From Anseranas semipalmata (Eukaryota; Chordata; Aves; Anseriformes; Anseranatidae), in the NCBI GenBank assembly GCA_013399115.1, contig VXAA01001095.1, positions 4,843-68,842 on the forward strand: a stretch of 64,000 nt of DNA, written 5' to 3'. Position numbers and translations under genes: made by a program. Under the pieces are notes generated by a model. It was not told where the DNA came from, made no database searches, and worked only from the letters and a program-made list of their open reading frames with translations. Positions 52,466 to 63,010 of the stretch are shown in pieces (positions within the stretch are counted from its first letter, which is position 1; each line of letters opens with the position of its first letter).

Positions 52466-53577
52466 AGAATATAAATAGAATTAAGAATATCAGTGTAAAT
52501 TGTCATAGAATCAGGAAAAAAAACTAAGGCAGGAGGAAATAATAGCATTAGCTTCATAGTAAGCTTTTAATTTAGTTTTGCTCTGTAAACAATTCTTTAT
52601 AGTGCATTTCTTTACATATTTTAAGCTGATCACAACCTAAGCATGTATTCATCAAAACATTACAGAATCAAACATCGTCAATGAACACGTCAAACAGATT
52701 CTAAATTTTCATTTTCAAATGATGGTTTCCATTTGAAGTATCCTACCTTTGCCAATGCATCTTGAAGGCTTTGCCTCATTTATGGTTGTTATTTATGTCT
52801 TTGTGTAATGTTACACCTGCCACCTATTATTTTCCTATTGTGAAAGATGGGAAATGCAGGAACAAGCTAGTGGATACTGCAGGCCCAATGATTATATGAA
52901 GTATTGAGTTAAAATATATGTCTTTGGGGCTCCATTTCAACACTGCAGTTTACTTAATATGATAAAGCTCTTTTATGTTGCAAGGCTACCTAAGCGCATT
53001 TGGCTCTTAACTGGATTCAGTAAGTACATGGAGGAGAAAATGGAGGAGAAAATTCCAGAGTTCACCCATAGACGGTCCCATGTCATGACACACTGGTTGC
53101 TTAGGAAGTTTTCTTCTGATTCCAAATTATGTATGAGCTCATGTTAGAGGTTCTGAATACATATCATCATTCATGAACTCATGCATTTTATGGAAATTAA
53201 GATATAGCCTCAGGCCACTTATTTGTGCAAATACTTAGCTCAATACTGTTCTGTATTTCCCACCTGAAACAACTGCATGATGTTGCTGTATAATGTTTGT
53301 TCAGAAAATTGATAACCCTATAAAAAGCTGGGTGCTTTATTATGATGTATAGTTTTTGAATTGTTTACTTGGTTCACACAGGTATTAAGAGGCTTCAGTT
53401 GCTGGTTCTAGAGGTCTTTGAAAATTATGGGTTAAAGCTGAAACAGCCTTTCAGTGTTTTTGGCAGAAAGGACTTTTAGAGAAGTACGTCTCACCCTTCT
53501 TCATAGTAGAAACCAATAATAGAAAACTGGGAGTCTTCTACTGCAGGACCTGTCTATCCCCTGGCAAACTGTGGCTA

Positions 53578-53602
53578 TCATCTTAGCTTATTGCTAAGAT
53601 GA
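53578..53602. repeat. Small perfect inverted repeat
   Basis: Ten-base perfect arms (tcatcttagc and gctaagatga) flank a five-base loop. It is too short to call functional. Confidence 0.85.
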
Positions 53603-53705
53603 ACAACAAAACCAAGAATGCTGTCTTTTTTTTCCCCCTAAGTCAGAATCTGTGTACTTTTTGGTTTGAGTTTCGTAACCCCAGTTCCCATAAGTATCAG
53701 TAATT

Positions 53706-53728
53706 AAAAAAAAAAAAAAAAAAAAAAA
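53706..53728. repeat. A23 homopolymer
   Basis: 23 consecutive A. No upstream retroposed body or polyadenylation signal is evident. Confidence 0.95.
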
Positions 53729-55358
53729 GATTCTTTGTTCATTAAACACATAATAATGACATTTTTTAAGAATTCTGCCAGGCTCCTTGTTAGTCCTTGG
53801 ACTCAGAAAACCATGTGTACTTGGATGAAGTAAATGCTAGAGCTGTGAAGCAGGTCTATTTCTGACATTCACCACTTCAGAAGAAAGTAGTGGATTCGTG
53901 AATATACAGACTGGATGTGTTTTATTTTTTAATCTTATTTGAATTAAAATTTTTTCTTGAAAGTTGATTTCATTGGCATTTTTTCAGGGTCTATTACTCA
54001 TATCCAATAATAGACATTCAAATGCTGCAGCAACATTCAACAACTATGCAGTAGGTGCCATTCACTTCCTAAAAGAAAATACTTCATCCTGCTGTGAAAT
54101 TCGAACTTCCACTGTCACTATTGTCCCACACCCATTCCTTTTTTACCAAGTCAACACTTTTTACCCCCGTCCCTGCCCCTTCCTCTGCTGTCTTCTATAC
54201 GGTGTCTTAACAGGCGGTGAGAGAGTGAGGTGGGGGAAGCTGCAGGCGGTGGTTGTTGTTGAATGTTCGCTGTGTGTCAGAATGAAACCGCAGGACAGGG
54301 AAAGTCTTTACTATGGTAACAAAGTGTTAGAGCAGGTGAGAGAACAGAGCTATTTCTCATGTCAGAAACACTGCAGACCACATGAAGGTTTATGAAGTGT
54401 GTAGATAAGTGTGGTGGGTAGGTGTGAGAGCAGAGCTGGCAAGTGTATCAGATATATATATATCAGATATTTTGGTAGTTGGTGATGTAATTTGAAGGCA
54501 GTTTTGCCTTTTTAAAAGCTGTCCACTAGAGCTTACGCTAGCTTTTTGAATGTTTTTGAAGTGGTCAGAGTCATGAGGGCTCTCAGAGCATGGTGGGATA
54601 AATTCAGTTCCTTCCTTTGCCTGCCAGAATTTTGAACTGTCTCTTATCCTTAGCTATTGGGCTGGATGACCTTGAATGCAAAAAGATGCTCTAAATCTCT
54701 CCTAGGGACTAAAACCCAGGTACCTCATCACATGGCTATGTATCCTAACCTAGAAATTATTCTCATTCTTCTTAAAAATTTCTGAATGTGTCATGTAATG
54801 TCACAGTGCTATTCCAGCTTTCTGTCTTACCGTGCTACCTAAGACTATGATTGAAATCTGACTTCTTCCTAATATGAAGTAGGAGCTGAACCAAAACCTA
54901 TTTGTAATTAAAGTTTCACAGGGGTTTATCATAACTGAGACAATACAATTTCTTGTCTGACAGGACCCTGCTTCATCCTATGAATCTGTCCTAAACATGC
55001 ATGCATGAATCCTGTGAAGACTGTTCTGTCTGTTCTGTGCACCTCATTTGTATGTTTGAATTTAAATATGCTGTACTGTGAACACTTTGATTTAAGCAAC
55101 TAGAGTCTGTTTAGTCTGTTTAAATGCAACAGGGCAAAGATTTTTACATAGTCAGGTATATGAAGATGCAAGCCCTCCTGAGGGTTTAGCATGTAAGCTC
55201 TTTAAAAGTCCGTGTAGCCACCTATCTACATTTCTAGGAACTTTTTAAAGAGCTAGGTACATATTTCTTAGAAGTCAGGTATAGTTTATTTCAACTTTAC
55301 AGTTACATTTTAATATAAGTGGATTTGAATGTTGGTGACATAAGCACGTTTGAAGTTT

Positions 55359-55381
55359 TGTTGTTGTTGTTGTTGTTGTTT
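55359..55381. repeat. (GTT)n trinucleotide repeat
   Basis: Seven GTT units followed by a T-rich stretch. It creates a spurious Cys-rich ORF start in one frame. Confidence 0.92.
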
Positions 55382-55967
55382 TCTTTTTTGCTTTTCTTTA
55401 TATTTTGCAAAATACTGCATACAGAACTATCAAAATAGTTGGAGAGGCACTGTCAAATTGAAATTTGTATTTGTTTCTAGAAAATACAGGAAAGTGAAGA
55501 GCCAAAGAACTTTCCCTGAACAAAATAGATGTTTTGATTAGCAGCCTTATTTGCTAAAAGCCATGGGTGATATGAATGATAAATTAGGAATGGCAGCTGT
55601 AATTATACAATAGCTGTTGCATGCTTGACTGAACCCTATGTGGCTATTCCCAGCCCTCCCCTTAGGTAAACTCTGAAAAGCATTTAGTATGGAAGGGAAG
55701 TTTTCTTTGGCATTGTGTACATTTTAAACAACTTGCTTGCATAACTGTGCTGGTAGGTTTATATCATTAAACTCTCTTAACAGAGGAGCAGGTTATGTTG
55801 ACTTAAGTATTACCAGAAAAGTAATTCTCAGGACAGCTCTCCAGTGGGCTTAATTTATTATTAATCTCCTATCTGCTATTCTGAGAAAATTGTTTATTGT
55901 AAAATAAACTAAAGTAGCCTATAGATCTCCTATTATTATTAGCCACAACAATAGCTGATGAAGCTAC

Positions 55968-56132
55968 CCAATACTCTCAGGAGACAGGTATTATTATAAT
56001 AATTGTACTAATAAATAAAATGAGGTACAGAAAGATTAAGGCCAAATTCGACTGTGTATGAATTGCCCAAGGTCACAGTGTAATCAGCTGTACACTAGGA
56101 GTAGCACAGCAACAAAACAAATCCTGAATCAT
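55968..56132 (+). mobile_element. MIR-like SINE relic
   Basis: This contains the MIR order of phrases: ggtattattataataattgt, aaatgaggtacagaaagatt (for GATGAGGAAACTGAGGCACAGAGAGGTT shortened), then tgcccaaggtcacagt, a near-exact match to the conserved TGCCCAAGGTCACA core 3' block, and atcctgaatc for the following GGGATTCGAA region. About 20 unrelated bases sit between the aagattaag and gaattgcccaagg phrases. It is the best MIR match in the window. Confidence 0.7.
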
Positions 56133-56911
56133 AGTCAATTACTTATTCACAGAAGAATTAACTTCTGAAAAACAGATTTTTCACATAGTTTTCATCAGTC
56201 TTTTGAAGTATAGTATCATTCTATGTCTTCCATCAAGCAAGGCCTTCCTGTATTTCAGCAACTCTGTTCTTTATATCACACGAGGGAATAGTTAAGGCTT
56301 TGTCTCTGATTAATAAGAAACTTCTTTATCGAAGATTTACAGATGGACACAGTGTTTTTCAGATAATGGGAGATTTATAGAAAGTAATAATCTGAGAGGG
56401 GATCAGAAATTCTCATGATGGTCCTAAAGTTACTCTGTAAATCCCTCCTGTGCTTTATGTGCTTTGGCTCATCAAGTACCTGTTGGTATGAAAAAAATAG
56501 GTGAAGCTCACACTTTATCATCATTTTGCTTTTTTTCCCTATTTCTGTTCCTTTTTCTGAAGAAGACAGATTTTTTAACTTGACAATTGCTTATAATAAT
56601 GTCTCTGATTATGTTTAGACTGAAGACAACTGATACTTAGTATCTAAAAAAACATAGTTGAAGTATGGGCCCTGTTCAAAGTACAAGATGCCTTTTGATA
56701 TGTATTAATCAAAGCCTGTCCAGACAGGGATTGTTTATGTTCCTTTTTCTGCTCAGCCTTGGGTCGTGGTTCTTACATGACTGATATCCCCTATATGATT
56801 CCAGCCACGCTAACAGTTTGTATTTATCAGTGGCTCTGCACTGCCCAAGAACCTGGTTCAGGAGAAATATAAAAGCCAGTAGTACGGATAGATCAGTTGC
56901 TGAACTGTTGA

Positions 56912-56990
56912 CCTGACATTATTTCACTTACTGTAGTAGCTGCACTTATTTATACAATATAGCTACTGTAGTAAGTGAAATAATGTCAGG
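56912..56990. repeat. Near-perfect inverted repeat, 30-bp arms with 19-bp loop
   Basis: The left arm is 56912-56941 and the right arm 56961-56990. The arms pair at 28 of 30 positions; the two mismatches fall inside the shared phrase TACTGTAGTA, which occurs in the same orientation in both arms because it is itself nearly palindromic. The loop (56942-56960) is AT-rich. Sequence outside the arms does not continue the pairing, and there is no transposon terminal motif that I recognise. The transcript would form a stable pre-miRNA-sized hairpin on either strand, but nothing proves processing. Confidence 0.95.
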
Positions 56991-57049
56991 TTTACACACT
57001 GGCACAGTGCATCTCGTTAGCTCTTACGTTTTCAAGCCCATTGATTATA

Positions 57050-57935
57050 GGACCAGAAAAATTTATGTTGAAAAGGACCACTGGTGGCCAGCTGAACTAA
57101 TCTTTTCTTCAAAGCTGGGATAGCATCAAAACTAGGTCAAGTTGCCCAAGGCCTTATACAGTCAAGTTTTGAATACGTCCAAGGTTGTAGATTCTGAGAA
57201 CCTGTTTCAGTGCCCACAATCTCATTGTGAAGAATTTTTTGTTATGTCTGTCTGGAATTTCCTTTGCTGTAGCCCGTGACTGTTGCCTCTTGTCCTTTCG
57301 TTGTGCATCTCTGGTAACAGTCTGGCTCTGTCTTTTCTATAGCGTACCTTTAAGAAGAGAGAGAGAAACTGCAGTTAGATTTCTCTTAGCCTTCTCTTTG
57401 ACATGCTGAATAATCCTTTAATCCAATGTCAGTTATCCTATTCTCCTTCTTAGAGGTTCTTTGCCAGGCTCTCTCCAGTTTGAGGCTTCTCTTGTGCTGG
57501 GGCCCAAACCTGAAGACTCTGTGAACCCAGCTGAACTTCCAGATGTGGAAGTTCCAAAAATGCCAAATAGTGGAGAAACGTAAATTCCCCGGACCTACTG
57601 GCTATACTGGCTCATGTGGTCCCATATGTGGTTAACCTCCACCACTGCACATTTACACTTGTCATAAATGTTATCCACAGGACCCCTAGCTCCTTCTCAC
57701 AGAGCAAGTCAGCCTGTACGCGTGCACTGAGTGGCCTTGACACAGGTGCAGCATTAACATCTGTCACTGCTGAACTTCATGGGATTCCTGTTGGCCCTTT
57801 CCTCTGCTTTGCTGAGGTCTTTCTGAATGGAAGCTGTCCCATCCAGGTTTTTGCCTGCTTCCTCTAGTTTCATGTCACCCCCAAATTTGCTAAGCGTGGA
57901 TTCTGTCCTGCTGCCCGTGTTGATGATGAGATGAT
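57050..57935 (-). mobile_element. Old, diverged CR1 LINE copy, minus strand
   Basis: The + strand carries complements of the CR1 blocks in order: the 3' UTR (atgttgaaaaggaccact), gttgcccaaggcctta, gttgcctcttgtcctttc, then the ORF2 interior. That interior includes ctctccagtttgag, cttgtgctggggccca, tccagatgtggaagttcc, tgaacttcatgggattcct and caaatttgctaagcgtggat, the last next to the RT FADD region. Many small indels and substitutions break all frames. It is the most divergent large CR1 copy here and probably belongs to an older subfamily. The octamer tail is no longer recognisable. Confidence 0.85.
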
Positions 57936-58467
57936 AGAAAGTTTTGGAGTACTAACCCATCTAAAATTTAAGAATAAGTTTTTCAAAAATATTTCAGTTC
58001 TGCAGCATTCAGCAGCAAGGGCCTAATGAAGATTTTTCATGCTATGACAGAAGAATACACCATGCTGTTACTTATGACTGTCTCAGGGTAAAAGCTGCTA
58101 GTATCACCAGGTATTCTGTCTGTCAGGATATATTTCCATAAAGGTAGCTGCCAGGCAAGATTCATATGGATTCATATGGCTGGTTGTTGAATGCATAACT
58201 TTACAGTGTTTATGATTCTAAATCCATTGCCAAATCAGCATAGGTTCTTGTTTATAAAAAGAAAGAACATGTGGTCACTTCATTATTCTTAATAATTTCC
58301 TTTTAGGGCACAGTGGTAAAAGTTGCGATTACTACTGGCTAAGAGATTTTGTAAAATCTTTGTTGTTTTCATGACATAATTTTTTTAATGCATCCCACAT
58401 ATTGTTCGGTGATCACCTTTACATAGCTTTCATATTACATGAAGAAAAAAAACTGTTGGAGTTGCAG

Positions 58468-58481
58468 ATTTCCATGGCAAC
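58468..58481. promoter_or_regulatory. RFX X-box-like motif in the intron
   Basis: The sequence atttccatggcaac is one base away from the palindromic RFX-family consensus GTTGCCATGGAAAC read on the other strand. A single motif match in 64 kb is not unexpected by chance for degenerate sites, but this near-full-length 14-mer is rarer. There is no other evidence of function. Confidence 0.3.
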
Positions 58482-58649
58482 AGGTATAACCATTTTCTTT
58501 GTTTTGTGAAGTTGGAACTTAACCAACACAGAAGCAAAGGATTGTTCTGTTAAATGGCAACAATGGATTTTAAAAGGCTTGAATTATAGGGCATTTGGTC
58601 ATGCAACTACAACCTCTACTATACCAAGCAACTTCTGCCAAGGGAAAGT

Positions 58650-58668
58650 GAAAAAAAAAAAAAAAAAA
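58650..58668. repeat. A-rich homopolymer (about A18)
   Basis: An uninterrupted A run within unique sequence. No retroposed body is attached. Confidence 0.9.
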
Positions 58669-59884
58669 GAGTTCTAGTCTGAAAATGAAATTCAATGGAA
58701 AAAGCTGCCAAGTAGGATTATTAGGCTGATGCAAGTATGTTGAAAGATACAGCAATTTACACACACTTGCCCATTTCCCCATTTCAAAATTGGTTTCCTA
58801 ATTTGAAGCTATTTCTGTTACATTAGTAAACTAGCGTCAGTAGGGAAGCAAAAAATTCAGTAGCTTCTTTTATATGCAGAAATTTGGACTGTGATTTGGA
58901 GAGTCTTGTCTCTCGTTTTAAATTGTTTCTGGGCCAAAAAAAAAAAAATCCAAAGATACATTATGTATTTTTATTTAGAAGTAAATTACTTTTGAATGAT
59001 TGATTGAGTAATGTCAAGAATTCTGTCTGTATCTATCTATGTACATGATCACGATGTGATCTCCATGTGTGTGGGCACACACAGTGAAAAGGAATAGTTC
59101 TTTATTATTATATACCAACTTCTCTGTTGATTTTAATCTGTAAAAAAAACACTAAAGACAATGGAGCTATTGAATTAAATATTAAATTAAATATGAAGAA
59201 ATGATTTTAAATGAAATTAAAAAGTTTATTAGTCTGTTTGTATACACAAACAGGCATGTTTATTTCACCTCCCCCCCAAAAAAAGATAAGTATTTTTCCA
59301 TGTTAAAACAATAATTTACATTAATGTGCATTCACATGCATTGTATAACTAGCCTTGATATGTATGATTCAAAATGCATTTGAAATGATTAAAAATAAAT
59401 ACTTAAAAGGAAGAAAATATATGCTTTTGGAAGGTTTTGAAGAGTCATCTGAGAGAGCTTTGCTACATGATACTAATTTTTATGTATTCTGTTTTTTTGT
59501 TTTGTTTTGTTTTTAATTGAAATGTCTTTGTCTGACATATAAAACTAACTTCTGAAAATGTCAGAAAGTAGAGGTCAGCAAAACTGTATGTGTTACTGAA
59601 TTCTAGAGTCACACACTGACAAACTTAATAAGGAATATTCATGCCAAAATATTGATGATTGTTTAGCAAGTATTCAGAAAATTGTCTTTCTGTCATTTTA
59701 TTAAAGTTCATTGGTACCAGTTTCTATATACAGAAACGAAGTAACTAAAATAAGTGTGATTTCCACAAATATGTATAATTGAGAACTACTGATCCGTTTT
59801 AGACTATGGAAGAAAAATGTCATAAGCAAGCTTGTGAGGTCTGAGGCATTCATTTTATCAGAAAGACTCAAAGCGGTGCTGAGT

Positions 59885-60778
59885 CTAGGTGGAGGTCTGT
59901 AGCTAGCGGTGTCCCCCAGGGGTCTGTACTGGGTCCAGTCCTGTTCAACTTCTTCATCAATGACCGGGATGATGGAATAGAGTGCACCCTCGGCAAGTTT
60001 GCTGATGACACAAAACTGGGAGGAGTGGCTGATACACCAGAGGGCTGTGCTGCCATTCAGAGGGACCTGGATAAGCTGAAGCATTGGGCGGTGAGTAACC
60101 TCATGAAGTTCTACAAAGGCAAATGGACCGTCCTCCACCTAGGGAGGAATAACCCCATGCACCAGTACAGGTTGGGAGCTGACCTGCTGGAAAGCAGCCC
60201 TGCAGAGAAGGACCTGGGAGTCCTGGTGGACAGCAGGTTGTCCATGAGCCAGCAGTGTGCCCTTGTGGCCCAGAAGGCCAATGGTATCCTGGGGTGCATC
60301 AGGAGGAGTGTTGCCAGCAGGTCGAGGGAGGTGATCCTCCCCTTCTACTCAACCCTGGCGAGGCCACACCTGGAGCATTGTGTCCACTTTGGGCTTCCCA
60401 GTACAAGAGGGACATGGAGCTCCTGGAGCGGGAGGCTGAGAGGAGGATCTTATCAGTGTGTACAAATATCTGAAGGGAGGGTATCAAGAGGATGGGGCCA
60501 GACTCTTTTCAGTGGTGCCCAGCGACAGGACAAGAGGCAACGGGCACAAACACACAGGAAGTTCCAGCTGAATATGAGACTTCTTTACTGTGAGGGTGAC
60601 AGAGCACTGTAACAGGCTGCCCAGAGAGGTTATGGAGTCTCCTTTTCTGGAGATATTCCAAACCTGCCTGGATGCGATCATGTGCAATGTGCTGTAGGTG
60701 ACCCTGCTTGGCAGGGGAGTTGGACTAGGTGATCTCCGAAGGTCCCTTCCAACCTCAGCCATTCCATGTGATTCTGTG
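59885..60778 (+). mobile_element. CR1 LINE, 5'-truncated copy retaining part of the RT domain
   Basis: The frame starts [20 protein letters not shown] and continues into [20 protein letters not shown], so the catalytic FADD box of the CR1 reverse transcriptase is present. It then reads [15 protein letters not shown] and [19 protein letters not shown], followed by [20 protein letters not shown]. Near 60390 the frame shifts, and [12 protein letters not shown] follows in another frame. The usual GLEHLSYEERLRELGLFSLE segment is then deleted, joining directly to a segment reading [20 protein letters not shown] in a further frame. The 3' UTR ends with ATTCCATG, TG and ATTCTGTG at 60761-60778. The element is defective. 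Confidence 0.95.
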
Positions 60779-61590
60779 AAGAGTGAAACTTAAGTAACTA
60801 TGCAGTGAACACTCAGTACAGATTCTAGCATTTTGCTGCCAAAATATTTATGTAAGCCTTAGAATTTCAAATTTTCAGCCCCAAATTTACTCTGGTAAGG
60901 TTTGCCCAAATGGGGACATTCTGAGCTTATCCTTCGTTCACCTTTCTTGTCACATACTAGAGAGATTTTTTGAAATGGTTCTCCACAAAAGGATGTTTTT
61001 TCCTGTCATGACTTTTACCATAACAGCTCTAAAACTGGCCAAAGCAACTTCTATGAAGTAAGAAAGGCTGTCCTTCCAGTACTCTCAAGAAAAAAAAAAA
61101 AAGGACTTCAAGCGTCCCAAATCCTTCTTTAAGATGTCATACCTTTTGGCAAACAATACCATGAAAAAACTTGCATAATTTGAAATCTTCTCTAAAGCAT
61201 ATCAGGTTGAGGTCAGACATGAGCTGCTTTGTCAGAGAGAAGGATACCCAGCAGAGCAAGGACAGCAAAAAGCAGACAGAGGAAGGAGGACAAGACTATG
61301 TAAGTCGGCACTGATAGCAAGTGTCACTATTTTTAACCTTGGTTTGACACACCTCATGAAAGCAAACCTTCTGGAATACCATAAATCTCAGGTTGAATTC
61401 CTGAGAAAACACTTATTCCTGGTGAAGCATACCAGGCTATGCAGACAGTATCTTTCTTTGACACCTCCAATTCCTGCATTTAACTTCATTTTTCCCACCC
61501 CAACTTATTTATCTCTGTATTTTTCAGAAGATAGGTCAAACACTCTCCCTTTTTGGTTAAAACCTACTCTTTAATTTTGGAAATGCTAAT

Positions 61591-63010
61591 CACAGAATCA
61601 CAGAATGGCTGAGGATCAAAGAGGCCACTGGAAGGCACCTTGTCCAACTCACCTGCTCAAGCAAACTCACCTACTGAAGGTTGCCCAGGAACATGCCCAG
61701 ATGGCTTTTAATATCACCAAAGAGGGAGGCTGCGCAACCTCTCTGGGCAGTCTGTGCCAGCACTCAGTCACCCGCACAGTCATGTTTCCTCATGTTCAGA
61801 GGGAACCTCATGTGTTTCACTTTGTGTCCATTGTCTCTTGTCCTGGCACTGGGAACCACTGAAAAGAACCTGTCTCTGTCCTCTGCATTCTCACTTTAGG
61901 TATTTATATACATTGATATGATCCCCCCTGAGCCTCCTCTTCTCCAGGCTGAACAGTCCCAAGTCTCTCAGCCTTTCCTCACAGGTGAGATGCTCCAGTT
62001 CCTTAGCCATCTTATTGGCCCTTTACTGGACTCTTTCCAGTAGCTCTATGTCTCTCTTGTACTGAGGAGCCCACAACTGAACACAGTGCTCCACGTGTGG
62101 CCTCACCAGTGCTGAGAGGGGAAGGATCACCTCCCTTAACCTGCTGGCAAAACTTCTCCTAATGCAGCCCAGGATACCATTAGCCTTCTTTGTAGCAAGG
62201 GCACATTGCTGGCTCATGTTCAGCTTTGTGTTCATCAGGATCACCAGGGCCTTTTCTGGAAAGCAGTTTCCAGCTGGGTGGCCCTCAGCATGTACCTGGG
62301 GTGCCTGGGGTTGTTACTCCCCAGGTGAAGGACTTTGCACTTCTCCTTGTTGAACTTCATGAGGTTCCTCTCAGCCCATTTCTGCAGGCTGTCAAGGTTC
62401 CTCTGGATGTCAGCATGGTCTCTGGCACTCTTCCTGGTTTTGTGTCATCAGCAAACTTGCTGAAGGTATGCTCTGTCCCATCATTCAGGTCATGAGGATA
62501 TTGAACAGGACTGGGCCCAGTATTGACAGCTGCAGTACACTGCTAGTTACTGGCCTCCAACTAGACTTCATGCCACTGATCACCACCCGCTAGGCCCAGC
62601 TGTTCAGCCAGTTTTCAACCCAACTCACTTTCTGTGTATCCAGCCCATACTTCATCAGCTTCTCTGAGGATCTTACTGGAGACAGTGTCAAAAGCCTTAC
62701 TGAAGTGTAGGTAAACAATATCTACTGCTCTCTTCTTGTCTACCAAGCCAATCATTTCATCTTATAAAGTTATCATGTTGGTCAAACGTGTCTTTCCCTT
62801 GGTGAATCCATGCTGACTACTCACAATCATGGCCTTGTCCCTCATGTGCCTGAAAATGTTTTCCAAGGTTACCTGCTCCATCACCTTCCCAGGGATCAAG
62901 GTGAGGCTGAACAGCCAGTAGTTCCCTGGGTCCTCCTTCCTACCCTTCTTGAAGATATGAGTGACATTGGCTTTCCTCCAGTCGTTTGGCAAGCCAGATG
63001 TCATCTCCTG
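61591..63010 (-). mobile_element. CR1 LINE, 1.4-kb copy spanning the RT fingers/palm to the 3' tail, minus strand
   Basis: The longest CR1 copy in the window. Two CACAGAAT octamers at 61591-61606 mark its 3' end. On the minus strand, the 5' part reads DWRKANVTHIFKKGRKEDPG, then SQHGFTKGKTRLTNM and KRAVDIVYLHFSKAFDTVSS (RT fingers and palm). The [11 protein letters not shown] region, the stretch coding [20 protein letters not shown], and a [20 protein letters not shown] stretch follow. Stops and shifts break the frame repeatedly, for example TAG before DEMIGLVDKK. It is 5'-truncated just before DWRKANVT. It lies tail-to-tail with the + strand copy 812 bp away. Confidence 0.95.

Noticed and set aside
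53964..54395. 143-codon ORF, one of the longest in the window, over a slightly CpG-enriched stretch
   Set aside because: No recognisable domain, biased composition drawn from simple runs, no splice or promoter context; a chance ORF in a GC-richer intron segment is the simpler reading.
59047..59085. Short palindromes (gatcacgatgtgatc and a gtgtgtg/acacac hairpin)
   Set aside because: Arms are only 6-7 bp; expected by chance in a window of this size.
60025..60612. 195-codon ORF, the longest in the window
   Set aside because: It is CR1 ORF2 remnant with a frameshift near 60390, not a host gene.
61605..61899. Two overlapping + strand ORFs of 85 and 72 codons
   Set aside because: They are antisense frames of the minus-strand CR1 copy.
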